NCBI GenBank assembly: GCA_006969385.1
Contig: CP030884.1
Coordinates: 3,782,001-3,846,000 of the forward strand
DNA from: Planctomycetaceae bacterium
Lineage (GTDB): Bacteria; Planctomycetota; Phycisphaerae; UBA1845; UTPLA1
Direction: 5' to 3'
Length of the DNA stretch: 64,000 nucleotides
The notes beneath the pieces were generated by a model that was not told the DNA's origin, searched no databases, and was given only the letters and a program-made list of their open reading frames with translations. The translations under genes and the position numbers were made by a program. Of this stretch, positions 17,082-25,793 are shown one piece after another. Every line of letters begins with the position of its first letter. Positions within the stretch are counted from its first letter, which is position 1.

Positions 17082-20000
17082 ATGAATCGTCGAATGACCT
17101 ATTCGAAAATGATGGCTTTCGCGCTCTGCGCATCGGTAACGATGTTTGCGGCGGTCGGAATGATTTGTCCGCCCACTGGCGAAGACCTTCCGCCGGATCC
17201 CATGGTGTTGCCGGGTAACCGCGCGCCGCGTTTGATCATTACGGCGGTCAATACGCCCGAAGGTGACATGACGGCGGAGCAGGGCGACTTGGTGACGATA
17301 GAATTCACCGGTGAAGACTCGGAGGATCGCGCCAACGTCAGCATCTTTGCGTCGACGTCGATCAATCCCGACACGGGAACGATGTTGCCGATTCTGGTGA
17401 ACTTCCCGGTTGGGCCAGGTGAGGCATCGGGCACGGCGTTCTGGCCGACCAATGCCGTCGCTCCAGGAACGTATTTTATTTTCGGTTCTATCGATGATGG
17501 TACGTTCGATGCGGCGACCGGCGAAGGTAATCCGGCCATTCGCGTTACGAACGGCCAGCCGATTCTGATTACCGCTCCCGGTGTTGGTGAAGAAAATGCA
17601 CCGCCGGAAGTCGAAGTGCAACTCCCGTCGTCGGACGTCGGTTTGACCAACAACGACATTTTGACGGTTCGATTCTCACCGAACGATCCCGATCTCGGCG
17701 AAGATGTTCTGACCGCTCGAATCTTTTTCGATACGGATCGCAACCCGAATAATGACGCATCGAATCCGCCAATTGAGGTGGTCGATCCGATCTTGCTGGA
17801 CGCGGGTGATTTTGACCCGGTCACCGATCCGGATGTCGATGTTGAAATCACCATCAATTTGAATGAAATCCCGATCAATCGTGAGACGGATGAGTTCGGT
17901 CGCTCCTTGCCGTACTTCGTACGCGTTGAAATTAGCGACGGCGAAGCCGAACCCGTAAGCGATTATGCAGTGGGTACGGTCAGCATTTTGGCAGCGCCGT
18001 CGGATGTGGTGGACTTGCTGCAGTTGGGCCGCGTGATCGCCGGCGCTGTCTGGCAGGGCTTTGACGGTAACCCGATCAATCCGGCTTTGGGTAGCCGCAC
18101 CGGTTCCTCGTTTACCACTTTAGGTGATGTTGATGGTGATGGCTTGTCCGAGTTTGCGATTGTGTCGGAATCGGCCAGCCCGAACGGAAATGCGGGTGTC
18201 GGTGAAGTGGCCATCGTGTACGGTCGCGAGCGACGCCTGAGCACGAACTTGATCGGCATTTTGCCGTTTGGTACCGGTCGTTACGCCGGTGTGAACAGCA
18301 TCAATACCATCGGTTCATTCGTACCCTTCCCGCCGACCGATCCGCGTTTCCGCCAGTTTTTTAATACGCGCGGTCATCAGATTGCGATGCAGGCTGCCGG
18401 CGCGACCACCTTCGGTGTAACATCTGTTGCACGTGTGGACGACATCACGTTTGACGGAACACAGGAATTGCTCATCGGCTTCCCGCTGGGATCAAACATG
18501 AACGATGAGGAGGACCTCGATCCGTGCGATACATGTCAGGTAGATGAAGAAGTTCGAGCACCGATCACGTGTTTCGAGACGATTTTCCGACCGAGCGGTG
18601 CAGACGACGCATTGGAAGCGGATGTCGAGCGACTGTCGAACAACCCGCTCGACTCGCAGTCCGATGGAACCATCGCCGCGAATTCCTGGGCTCCATTTAA
18701 CCCCGCTGGTGGTAACGCTGCGATTCCATTCAACGTCGATTTCGAACTCGATACGAATCAACGAATTCTTGACTTCGGTTCACTAACGCTGACGATCGAG
18801 GGTTGTCGTCAGGACGAGATGGACGTGAATTTCACGATTGAGATTCAACTCGAAAATCAATTCGGCCCGTCTCAAATAATTCCGATACAAGGTCCGCAGT
18901 TCGCTGCGTCGAACATGGGCGGCGGCGGAATGGACGAAGAGGATGGCTGCTTTGTTACAACCTTCAACTACATGATTGAGGATTTGCCGGTCGCAGCGGG
19001 CGAGGCGCTTCCGCCTTCAATGTTTGACGGCCAGTTCCTGATGTTCGTGCGACCGTCGGCCGGCGTGGAAGAATTTGCGATTACGGCGACGGCTGCCGCC
19101 TCGATTGCGAATCCTCTGGAAGAGCGACCGTTTAAAACGGCGTACCCGAGCGATTCGATCGTCAATACGAACTCGATTTATCCGCCGGTATTTTCCGATA
19201 CGGGATCGACGGAGGCCGGTTTGAATCCGTTTATCTTTGAGACGCTCGGTGTTGCGTGTCCGCCTCGGAATCGAAGCGTGAACCCGTTATCCTTGCCGAA
19301 TTTCGGTGCCGAAGACGGACGGTTCTGTTTCGAGCTTGACGTGCCGGGAGCGACCATCGGTTGTTTCGATAATGAAGGCGACGAAGACGGGCTGAATGAA
19401 GAGCAGTACACGTCGGGTCTTGTTTACGTCGATGCGTTTGACGACATGTTGCTGACGCTCGATACCGATGGCTCCTTTAACGAGGGGGCCGGTGGTCGCA
19501 TACTGCCAAATCAGATCGTCTTTGGTCAGCCGGATACGCCGCGGTTGAGGGGCGCGCGCTTCCGAGGTGCCTGGTATCAGCCCGAGCAAATCTACGATCC
19601 GCTGTCGCTGTACGGCTACACGGTCGACGCGATGCCGAACTTCGACGATGACAACTTCGAAACATCGACCATCGAAATGCTCGTGTCGGCTCCCGGTGGT
19701 GGCGAATTCTTTCAAACCGCGCCGTCCAGCCTGACGACCGATCTCGGTGGCACTTACTCGAATGATCCGGGCGATATCAGTGCTGTCACCAGCCTGTCGG
19801 CCGACTTCGATTTCGGTCTTCAGTTCAGCAATGTAACAGACGTATCTGCGTTCGTGATCGGAACCGCGCAAAATGGTGCGGTCATGCAAGTCGGGCTTGC
19901 CGATCCGGTGTCGGGTGATTTTATCCTAGGTACGGTGCGTGAAGTCCTGCTGTGGGGCGGTGCCGCGCCCGCTGCTGACGAAGATGAAGCACCGTTCCTG

Positions 20001-21800
20001 CCGCCGGGTAGTTTGATCGGCGACCAAGTTAACTTTGCCGTGAATGTTCCCCTTCCCGCTGCAGCTCGACCCTTATTGCTTAGCAGTGCAGGTACCTTGC
20101 GAATCGACATTCGCGATGACTGTGCAGTGCGATTCTCGAGCTTCGATCTATTGGATGCGAGCGTCGCAATGGAAGGCTTGCTGATCGATTCCGGATACGT
20201 TCTGGTTTACGAAGGTGCAAACTACACCAGCAATATTATCGAAGACTTCTTCTGCGCCGGTTCGACCGATGGTGATGGGGAGGGCGAAGAAGATCGCCCG
20301 ATGTCGTGGCCCTCGTTCCGTTGTACCAGCGATCAAACCACGCGTGCGCCGTGTGGCCCGCCGACCATCACGTTGATTGAGGGCGAATCGGCCGGCGACG
20401 CACTGGGTTTCGCTCGCTTTGCCGGCGACCTAAACCTCGACGGTGTCGCGGACTTCGCCTTGGGGGCACCGGGAAGCGATAACGATCCCGTTAACCCATT
20501 CCTTGATTGCAGCCCCGAGTTGGCTCCGTTGGACAACAACGGTAAGGCTTACATCATCTTTGGTACGCCGTTTCTGAATCCCGCCGCGCCCAACGGCCCG
20601 TGCGATATTCCCGAACGTGTGGAGATTCGCGGTAGCCACGCCGGCGACCAATTCGGTCGATTGCAAGGTGCGGCCGGCGACGTCAACAACGACGGTAACA
20701 CCGACGTTTACGTCGGGGCCGAGTTCTACGACCTGACGAACTCCTCCACCGACCCGGTCGGCGGTTTGCCCGGTTTCAATCCGCTACCCGACGCCGGCTT
20801 CGTCGGCATCCTCTTCGGCGGTGGTATCGACCAGAACGGTGCGCTCTCGATTCGTCCGGAACGCATCGGTAGCCAGAATTTCCCGGGCTGTATCTTCGTC
20901 GGTGGTTCGGCGGGTGCCCGCCTCGGTGGCGGAACGCCGGGTAACACGACGCGCTTTGCGGCTCAGGGTGGCCAACACGGCGTAAGCAATGCGGGCGACT
21001 TCAACCGCGATGGTGCCGATGACCTCTTGATTACCGCTCCGGGTCAGGAATGGCCGGCAGCGCAGATCGAATTCTTCGGCCCCGTTTCCGATGGCGATAC
21101 CGTCACGATTAACGGCGGCATGCGGCTCGCTCCCGACGGCGTTAGCTTGGTGCCGATTATCGTCACGTTTGAATTCAACCTTACTGGCGGCGTTGCAAAC
21201 GGTAACGTGCCGGTACCGGTAGCGTTGAATACGGCGGAAGCCGCCCAGCGTGCCTTGATCGATGTATTGACGTCGTTCGATGCAGAAGAGATTGGCGTTT
21301 CGTCGATCGTTGCTCGGAACAACTTCCCGGCACCGTTGCCCGATACGCCCACGATCACCTTCCTGCGACGCACCTACACGGCTAACGCCGGTTGGGCGGT
21401 CGATACCGGTGCAAACATCGTAACGACCGAGTCGCGCCGACAGGGTGTGGCCTATCTGGTCTTCGGTGACGAAGAGTTGCTGGACGGCAACATCTTCCAG
21501 TTGCCGCAGGACTTGAACCGCCGCAACAACCAGGGTCAGCGCGTGCTGCGTGGTATCGTCTTTGTCTCGGCCTTCGAGAAGAATAGCGGCATGGGCGACA
21601 ACACGCCGGACGAAGCACCGATCGAAGCGGTCTCGCTCGCCGGTGACGTCGATGGCGACGGCTTTGTCGATATTCTGCTGGGGGCTCCGCAGGCCGACCT
21701 CATCAACGTGGTCGCCCCGAACGAGCGTCGTCAGTCGGCCGGTGAAGCCTACCTGATTTACGGTAACGCGTTCGGCCTGAACAGCCCGCTGCGACCGTAA
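17082..21800 (+). CDS. giant secreted FG-GAP (integrin-alpha-like) repeat protein
   Basis: 1572 residues, starting at an ATG 11 bases after GGAGG. The N-terminus (MTYSKMMAFALCASVTMFAAVG) is a signal peptide. At least five FG-GAP-type calcium loops are visible: LGDVDGDGLSEFAI near residue 347, AGDLNLDGVADFALGAPG near 1107, AGDVNNDGNTDVYVGA near 1197, AGDFNRDGADDLLITAPG near 1303 and AGDVDGDGFVDILLGAPQ near 1520. Most are paired with an AY(I/L)I(F/Y)G strand, as in beta-propeller blades. Between the first and second lies a roughly 700-residue region with several DExxD-like acidic patches and beta-sandwich-like sequence (residues about 470-1080). Probably cell-surface or released, role in adhesion or binding inferred only. 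A strong terminator follows. Confidence 0.82.
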   Translation: MNRRMTYSKMMAFALCASVTMFAAVGMICPPTGEDLPPDPMVLPGNRAPRLIITAVNTPEGDMTAEQGDLVTIEFTGEDSEDRANVSIFASTSINPDTGTMLPILVNFPVGPGEASGTAFWPTNAVAPGTYFIFGSIDDGTFDAATGEGNPAIRVTNGQPILITAPGVGEENAPPEVEVQLPSSDVGLTNNDILTVRFSPNDPDLGEDVLTARIFFDTDRNPNNDASNPPIEVVDPILLDAGDFDPVTDPDVDVEITINLNEIPINRETDEFGRSLPYFVRVEISDGEAEPVSDYAVGTVSILAAPSDVVDLLQLGRVIAGAVWQGFDGNPINPALGSRTGSSFTTLGDVDGDGLSEFAIVSESASPNGNAGVGEVAIVYGRERRLSTNLIGILPFGTGRYAGVNSINTIGSFVPFPPTDPRFRQFFNTRGHQIAMQAAGATTFGVTSVARVDDITFDGTQELLIGFPLGSNMNDEEDLDPCDTCQVDEEVRAPITCFETIFRPSGADDALEADVERLSNNPLDSQSDGTIAANSWAPFNPAGGNAAIPFNVDFELDTNQRILDFGSLTLTIEGCRQDEMDVNFTIEIQLENQFGPSQIIPIQGPQFAASNMGGGGMDEEDGCFVTTFNYMIEDLPVAAGEALPPSMFDGQFLMFVRPSAGVEEFAITATAAASIANPLEERPFKTAYPSDSIVNTNSIYPPVFSDTGSTEAGLNPFIFETLGVACPPRNRSVNPLSLPNFGAEDGRFCFELDVPGATIGCFDNEGDEDGLNEEQYTSGLVYVDAFDDMLLTLDTDGSFNEGAGGRILPNQIVFGQPDTPRLRGARFRGAWYQPEQIYDPLSLYGYTVDAMPNFDDDNFETSTIEMLVSAPGGGEFFQTAPSSLTTDLGGTYSNDPGDISAVTSLSADFDFGLQFSNVTDVSAFVIGTAQNGAVMQVGLADPVSGDFILGTVREVLLWGGAAPAADEDEAPFLPPGSLIGDQVNFAVNVPLPAAARPLLLSSAGTLRIDIRDDCAVRFSSFDLLDASVAMEGLLIDSGYVLVYEGANYTSNIIEDFFCAGSTDGDGEGEEDRPMSWPSFRCTSDQTTRAPCGPPTITLIEGESAGDALGFARFAGDLNLDGVADFALGAPGSDNDPVNPFLDCSPELAPLDNNGKAYIIFGTPFLNPAAPNGPCDIPERVEIRGSHAGDQFGRLQGAAGDVNNDGNTDVYVGAEFYDLTNSSTDPVGGLPGFNPLPDAGFVGILFGGGIDQNGALSIRPERIGSQNFPGCIFVGGSAGARLGGGTPGNTTRFAAQGGQHGVSNAGDFNRDGADDLLITAPGQEWPAAQIEFFGPVSDGDTVTINGGMRLAPDGVSLVPIIVTFEFNLTGGVANGNVPVPVALNTAEAAQRALIDVLTSFDAEEIGVSSIVARNNFPAPLPDTPTITFLRRTYTANAGWAVDTGANIVTTESRRQGVAYLVFGDEELLDGNIFQLPQDLNRRNNQGQRVLRGIVFVSAFEKNSGMGDNTPDEAPIEAVSLAGDVDGDGFVDILLGAPQADLINVVAPNERRQSAGEAYLIYGNAFGLNSPLRP

Positions 21801-21838
21801 GCGTTCACCGGAAATCTGCTCAACCTGAAAACGAGAAT

Positions 21839-21870
21839 AACGCCGGTCCTTGGGGGCCGGCGTTTTTTTT
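21839..21870 (+). terminator. rho-independent terminator after the FG-GAP gene
   Basis: Stem AACGCCGG/CCGGCGTT with a 10-base loop TCCTTGGGGG, followed by eight T. It lies 40 bases after the stop codon. Confidence 0.9.
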
Positions 21871-21960
21871 ATTGAACCGGTACCTCGGAGGCGGGCATAA
21901 TAAAGGGGTGATTTGATATCGGTCGGATGGTGTCATGCATAGCGAATACAAAGGAGGTTT

Positions 21961-22341
21961 ATGATGCCCGATGTTTTAGATGCCCCGGTTGAAACGGCCC
22001 CGCCCATCATCAAACCGGCGCAGCCGCGGCGAAAGACCCGTCCGCAAGCGACGACGAAGCCCAAAGCTCAACCACCCTATGCGGTGGTGCTGCATAACGA
22101 CGACGTCAACGGTGTCGATTTTGTGGTGCGCACGCTTCGCAAGGTGTTTCGATACGGGCTGGTGAAGGCGATCAAGTTGACGATGCAGGCGCACTTCTAC
22201 GGCAAGGCCGTCGTCTGGAGCGGGATGAAAGAACACGCCGAGTTCAAGGCGGATCAACTGCGCTCGTGCGGTCCGGACCCCATGATGGTGCACAAGGGCG
22301 CGGCGGCGCTTGGTGTGACGATTGAGGCGCAGGCGGGGTAA
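21961..22341 (+). CDS. clpS: ClpS-like ATP-dependent Clp protease adaptor
   Basis: ClpS delivers N-degron substrates to ClpA/ClpC-ClpP. The 126-residue protein has a Pro/Lys-rich N-terminal extension of about 38 residues, then YAVVLHNDDVNGVDFVVRTL, which contains the HNDD core that binds the substrate amino group, and the helix HFYGKAVVWSG where ClpS proteins usually have HxxGxAxV. A very strong AAGGAGG precedes two in-frame ATGs (21961 and 21964). No ClpA gene is adjacent. The gene appears monocistronic, convergent with an unknown minus-strand gene. Confidence 0.88.
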   Translation: MMPDVLDAPVETAPPIIKPAQPRRKTRPQATTKPKAQPPYAVVLHNDDVNGVDFVVRTLRKVFRYGLVKAIKLTMQAHFYGKAVVWSGMKEHAEFKADQLRSCGPDPMMVHKGAAALGVTIEAQAG

Positions 22342-22382
22342 AGAGAATTTGCGTTGGACATGCCGTTCTTGGGCGGCGAAAT

Positions 22383-23327
22383 TCAGTCAGTTGGTGGCGG
22401 ATAGGGTGCGCCGCGCAACGCTTCTAAGACTGCGGTCAATTCATCTAATTCAAGACCATAAAGATCGGTGCCTATCAGGCTGTTGAGTTGTTCAACTTGA
22501 GGCAAGACGCGTGCGGCAGCAGGGCCGATGTGGCCAAGCAAATCAAGAATGCTGAAGTCGATTTCAATGGGACCGCATCGAATATCCGAATTTGTTATGA
22601 GGTGCTCTATAATGGTGTCCAATGCCATAGCGGCCTTTGGCCCATAGCTGCTTAGCGCGTCCGCAACGCGATTGCATCGACCGTAGGACTGCATCATGTC
22701 GGGATCGTATTCCTCGAATGTCGCCAGCAATTCGGCCAGACGCGGTATGACGATGTTGGGGCATTCTGCGATATCGCCAAGTGACGAAATCGCGTTGCCT
22801 TGGATGATCGGATTTTTGTGATGGGTCAATTCCATTAGCCGATCGGTAGCACTCGTTAGGCCTTTGGCAACACCGCCCAATGCGACCACAAACGCAATCA
22901 CTTTGTTCTTGTCTTGGTCAAAGGTGCCATCGATAAGTTCCCGAAGGCAGCCTGCCCGAATTCGGCGACAGTCGGGCCCAAGTTTGTTAATTAGGCCGCA
23001 CAAATCATCCGGATATTTGTAGGGTTGGTCGCGTTCAATAAATCGCGCGAGTACGGCTCTCATAAGATCATCTGAATGACGCAGGACCGCCGCAGTCGCG
23101 TCCTCTGACCTCGGCCCACTTCCGCCAAGCACTTCATGTCGTTCGATCTGGCTGAGCAACATCTCGCCCAGTTCGACGTATCTTTCCGGCGCTTCGAGGA
23201 TAATTTCATAAGCAATATGGGCTTCAAAATTGTTATTTAGCGCTTTACGAAACCGCGCGGGCGAAAACTGTTCGATTCGTTTTCGCTCGGTAACGTTGCC
23301 AGGCATTTGAGGGTCAGAATAGGTCAC
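22383..23327 (-). CDS. unknown protein, helical-repeat (HEAT-like)
   Basis: 314 residues, no family recognised. The sequence is mostly alpha-helical with units that look like degenerate HEAT repeats (LTHHKNPIIQGNAISSLGDI, VADALSSYGPKAAMALDTII, ILDLLGHIGPAAARVLPQVE). There is no signal peptide or membrane segment, so it is probably cytoplasmic and may bind protein. The longest reading starts at a GTG (23327); an ATG at 23306 (MPGNVTERKR) is an equally good choice. It sits alone between clpS and ggt, convergent with clpS. Confidence 0.6.
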   Translation of the reverse strand: MTYSDPQMPGNVTERKRIEQFSPARFRKALNNNFEAHIAYEIILEAPERYVELGEMLLSQIERHEVLGGSGPRSEDATAAVLRHSDDLMRAVLARFIERDQPYKYPDDLCGLINKLGPDCRRIRAGCLRELIDGTFDQDKNKVIAFVVALGGVAKGLTSATDRLMELTHHKNPIIQGNAISSLGDIAECPNIVIPRLAELLATFEEYDPDMMQSYGRCNRVADALSSYGPKAAMALDTIIEHLITNSDIRCGPIEIDFSILDLLGHIGPAAARVLPQVEQLNSLIGTDLYGLELDELTAVLEALRGAPYPPPTD

Positions 23328-23432
23328 TGCGCGAATCTCAGGTCGTAAAGTCTATGGCATCAAGGAACCGGCCATCAGACTCGATTTTTATTCGGAGGAT
23401 TCATGTCAGTTCTAAGGCGACAAGACGAATCC

Positions 23433-25205
23433 CTAATACCCCAACGCCATCCCATCCTTGCGCGACTCCGTCGCGCCGGCGTAGTGGCCTGTTTGCGGGT
23501 CGCGCAAGATGGCTTGGTAGCCGCCGAAGGATGCGTCTTCGATCGCGATTTTGTGCCCCTTGGCTTCCAATGCCTGGCGAATCGACGCGGGCAAGGCGGC
23601 TTCGACATGTACCGTGCCGCCATCGGTCATCGTGGTGCCCGTGGGTTGGGAGGAACCGAGATGCCGGAAGCGGGCCGCGTCGCCGGCTTGTTGCAGGTCC
23701 ATTTCGAAATCGAGCAGGTTGATCAGCACTTGTGCATGACCCTGCGGTTGCATCGTGCCGCCCATCACGCCGAAGGCGAGCCACGGCTTACCGTCGCGCA
23801 TGGCAAAGGCGGGGATGATCGTGTGAAACGGACGTTTGCCCGGCTTGAGTGCATTGGGATGATTGGGATCGAGATTGAATAGTGCGCCGCGGTTTTGCAT
23901 GGCGAAACCACCGACGACGTAACCCGAACCAAATCCGTAGTAGTTACTTTGAATCAGCGAGACCATGTTGCCGTCGGCGTCGGCGGTGCAAAGATACGTG
24001 GTGTCACCATGCTCGATACGCGGGTCGCCGGGCGGGTCTTGTTGGGCGGCCTTGTTCATGTCGATAAGTGCGGCGCGCTGCTTGGCATAGGCTTTGGAGG
24101 CGAGCTGCGCGATCGGCACGTCGGTGAATTTGGGATCGGCATAGTAGCGGGCGCGATCGGCGAAGGCGAGCTTTTTGGCTTCAATTAATACATGCCAATA
24201 ATCGGGCGAGGCTCGACCGAGTTTCTTCAAGTCGAAGTTTTCCAGGATGTTTAACATCTGAATGGCGGCGAGGCCCTGACCGTTGGGCGGCAGTTCGTAA
24301 AGCGTGACGCCGCGGTAGGTGGTGCTGATGGGCTCGATCCACTCGGAACGAAACGTAGCCAGGTCTTTGGTGGTAATAAATCCGCTGTGTTGACGCGCGA
24401 GGGCGGCGATCTGCTTGGCAGTCGGGCTGTTGTAGAAACCATCGCGTCCGTGTTGTGCGATGCGCTGATAGGTTTCAGCAAGCGCGGGGTTTTTAAACAA
24501 CGCGCCTTCACTAGGCGGCTTGCCGTTTGGCAGGAATGATTCCGCCAAGCCGGGTAAGTCCTTCAGTTTGGTGCCGTTTTGCCAATACCCCGCGATGACG
24601 CGCGGCACGATGGCACCGTTCCGCGCGGCATCGATCGATGGCTGCATGATGCGCGCGAGTGGCAACTTGCCGAAGCGCTGATGCAAGCTGGTCCAACCGT
24701 CGACACAACCTGGCACGGTCCACGATTGCGGCGAGCGCAGCGGAATGGTGCCGTCGGGTTCGGGCTTTATTTTGTCGATGGTCATCGACGCCGGTGCCGG
24801 GCCGCTGGCGTTGAGGCCGTAGAGCTTTTGCGTTTTGGCGTCCCAAACAATCGCGAACAAGTCGCCGCCGATGCCGCAGCTCATTGGCTCGACGACGCCC
24901 AGCGCTGCGTTGACGGCGATGGCCGCATCGACGGCGGAGCCGCCGGCTTTTAAGACGTCGAGTCCGATGGTAACGGCCAAAGGATGCGCGGCGGCGACCA
25001 TACCGTTTTGACCGTAGGCGACGGAGCGTCGGTGGGCGGAGGCGGGGATTGTTTCCGCGTGCGCGTGGTGTGCAGTCGGCATGACGAATAACCAAACGAT
25101 TAGATGTTTGATGTATGGTTGCAAGAATTGGCTCCGGCGGCGTCGTTGATCAGTCGTTTGGTTTATCCGAATGTTTGCGTGATTTGCTCGCCGAATGGTC
25201 CGCAC
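23433..25205 (-). CDS. ggt: gamma-glutamyltransferase
   Basis: Gamma-glutamyltransferase cleaves or transfers the gamma-glutamyl group of glutathione and is self-processed at a threonine. The 590-residue protein shows GGSAVDAAIAVNAALGVVEPMSCGIGG, EHGDTTYLC with the likely nucleophile Thr402, the downstream SLIQSNYYGFGSGYV and a glycine-rich GVMGGTMQPQGHAQV, all typical. The hydrophobic IKHLIVWLFVMPTAHHAHA is a signal peptide, so the enzyme is exported. The start is uncertain: the reading from GTG at 25205 gives a long basic N-region, while a TTG at 25124 would give a compact signal peptide. No operon partner. Confidence 0.93.
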   Translation of the reverse strand: MRTIRRANHANIRINQTTDQRRRRSQFLQPYIKHLIVWLFVMPTAHHAHAETIPASAHRRSVAYGQNGMVAAAHPLAVTIGLDVLKAGGSAVDAAIAVNAALGVVEPMSCGIGGDLFAIVWDAKTQKLYGLNASGPAPASMTIDKIKPEPDGTIPLRSPQSWTVPGCVDGWTSLHQRFGKLPLARIMQPSIDAARNGAIVPRVIAGYWQNGTKLKDLPGLAESFLPNGKPPSEGALFKNPALAETYQRIAQHGRDGFYNSPTAKQIAALARQHSGFITTKDLATFRSEWIEPISTTYRGVTLYELPPNGQGLAAIQMLNILENFDLKKLGRASPDYWHVLIEAKKLAFADRARYYADPKFTDVPIAQLASKAYAKQRAALIDMNKAAQQDPPGDPRIEHGDTTYLCTADADGNMVSLIQSNYYGFGSGYVVGGFAMQNRGALFNLDPNHPNALKPGKRPFHTIIPAFAMRDGKPWLAFGVMGGTMQPQGHAQVLINLLDFEMDLQQAGDAARFRHLGSSQPTGTTMTDGGTVHVEAALPASIRQALEAKGHKIAIEDASFGGYQAILRDPQTGHYAGATESRKDGMALGY

Positions 25206-25308
25206 AGCGGGACCCTACAATTGGCGATCACGCGATTTAATCAGTTGGCCATCTTTTCGACGTTTCATTAATTCGATGTTTCGACTTTTTGACGTTTTGA
25301 CGTTTGTC

Positions 25309-25647
25309 TCACTGATGCGCCTGCGCCGCCGCGGCATCGATGGCGTCATTGATCTTGCGCATGAGATCGAGATAGTCGGCCTCACCGCGAATCATGGCTT
25401 TGATTTTGTCGTTTTTGGCGACCTTCGATTCGAGGTCGGCGAGTTGGTGTTTTTCTTCGACTTCGATGGGCTTGCCTGCGCGCGACTTGGATTCGATCTG
25501 TTGCGAAAACTCGCGGTATTCCTTGAGCAAGCCGTTGGCTTCGGCATCGTCTTGTACGGCCTTTACGGCGGCGACGAACTGCGTCATCTTGGGGTGTTCG
25601 GCGATCTTCTTGCCTAAGGCGGCGGCATCGGAGATGATGTCATCCAT
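25309..25647 (-). CDS. YlbF/YmcA-family protein
   Basis: 112 residues, almost entirely helical: MDDIISDAAALGKKIAEHPKM, a middle segment LLKEYREFSQQIESKSRAGK and a C-terminal helix YLDLMRKINDAIDA. The pattern fits the YlbF/YmcA family (Com_YlbF, formerly DUF964). In Bacillus these proteins form a complex that affects RNase Y and several regulators; the role in planctomycetes is not known. Interestingly it lies next to the RNase R gene, divergent, 146 bases apart, though this may be chance. The ATG at 25647 is clear. Confidence 0.8.
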   Translation of the reverse strand: MDDIISDAAALGKKIAEHPKMTQFVAAVKAVQDDAEANGLLKEYREFSQQIESKSRAGKPIEVEEKHQLADLESKVAKNDKIKAMIRGEADYLDLMRKINDAIDAAAAQAHQ

Positions 25648-25793
25648 GATTTAAGCACCTTTTACAGGTTTAAGGTTGCAACGCGGCGCGCGCGCCGCCA
25701 CACTTCACTCATCAAACACGCTCGCCAGCACGGACGCCGGTCGATGATTACATCCTCGCGCCTGCAACCGGCGCTGGCAAGCACGGAGGCAAT

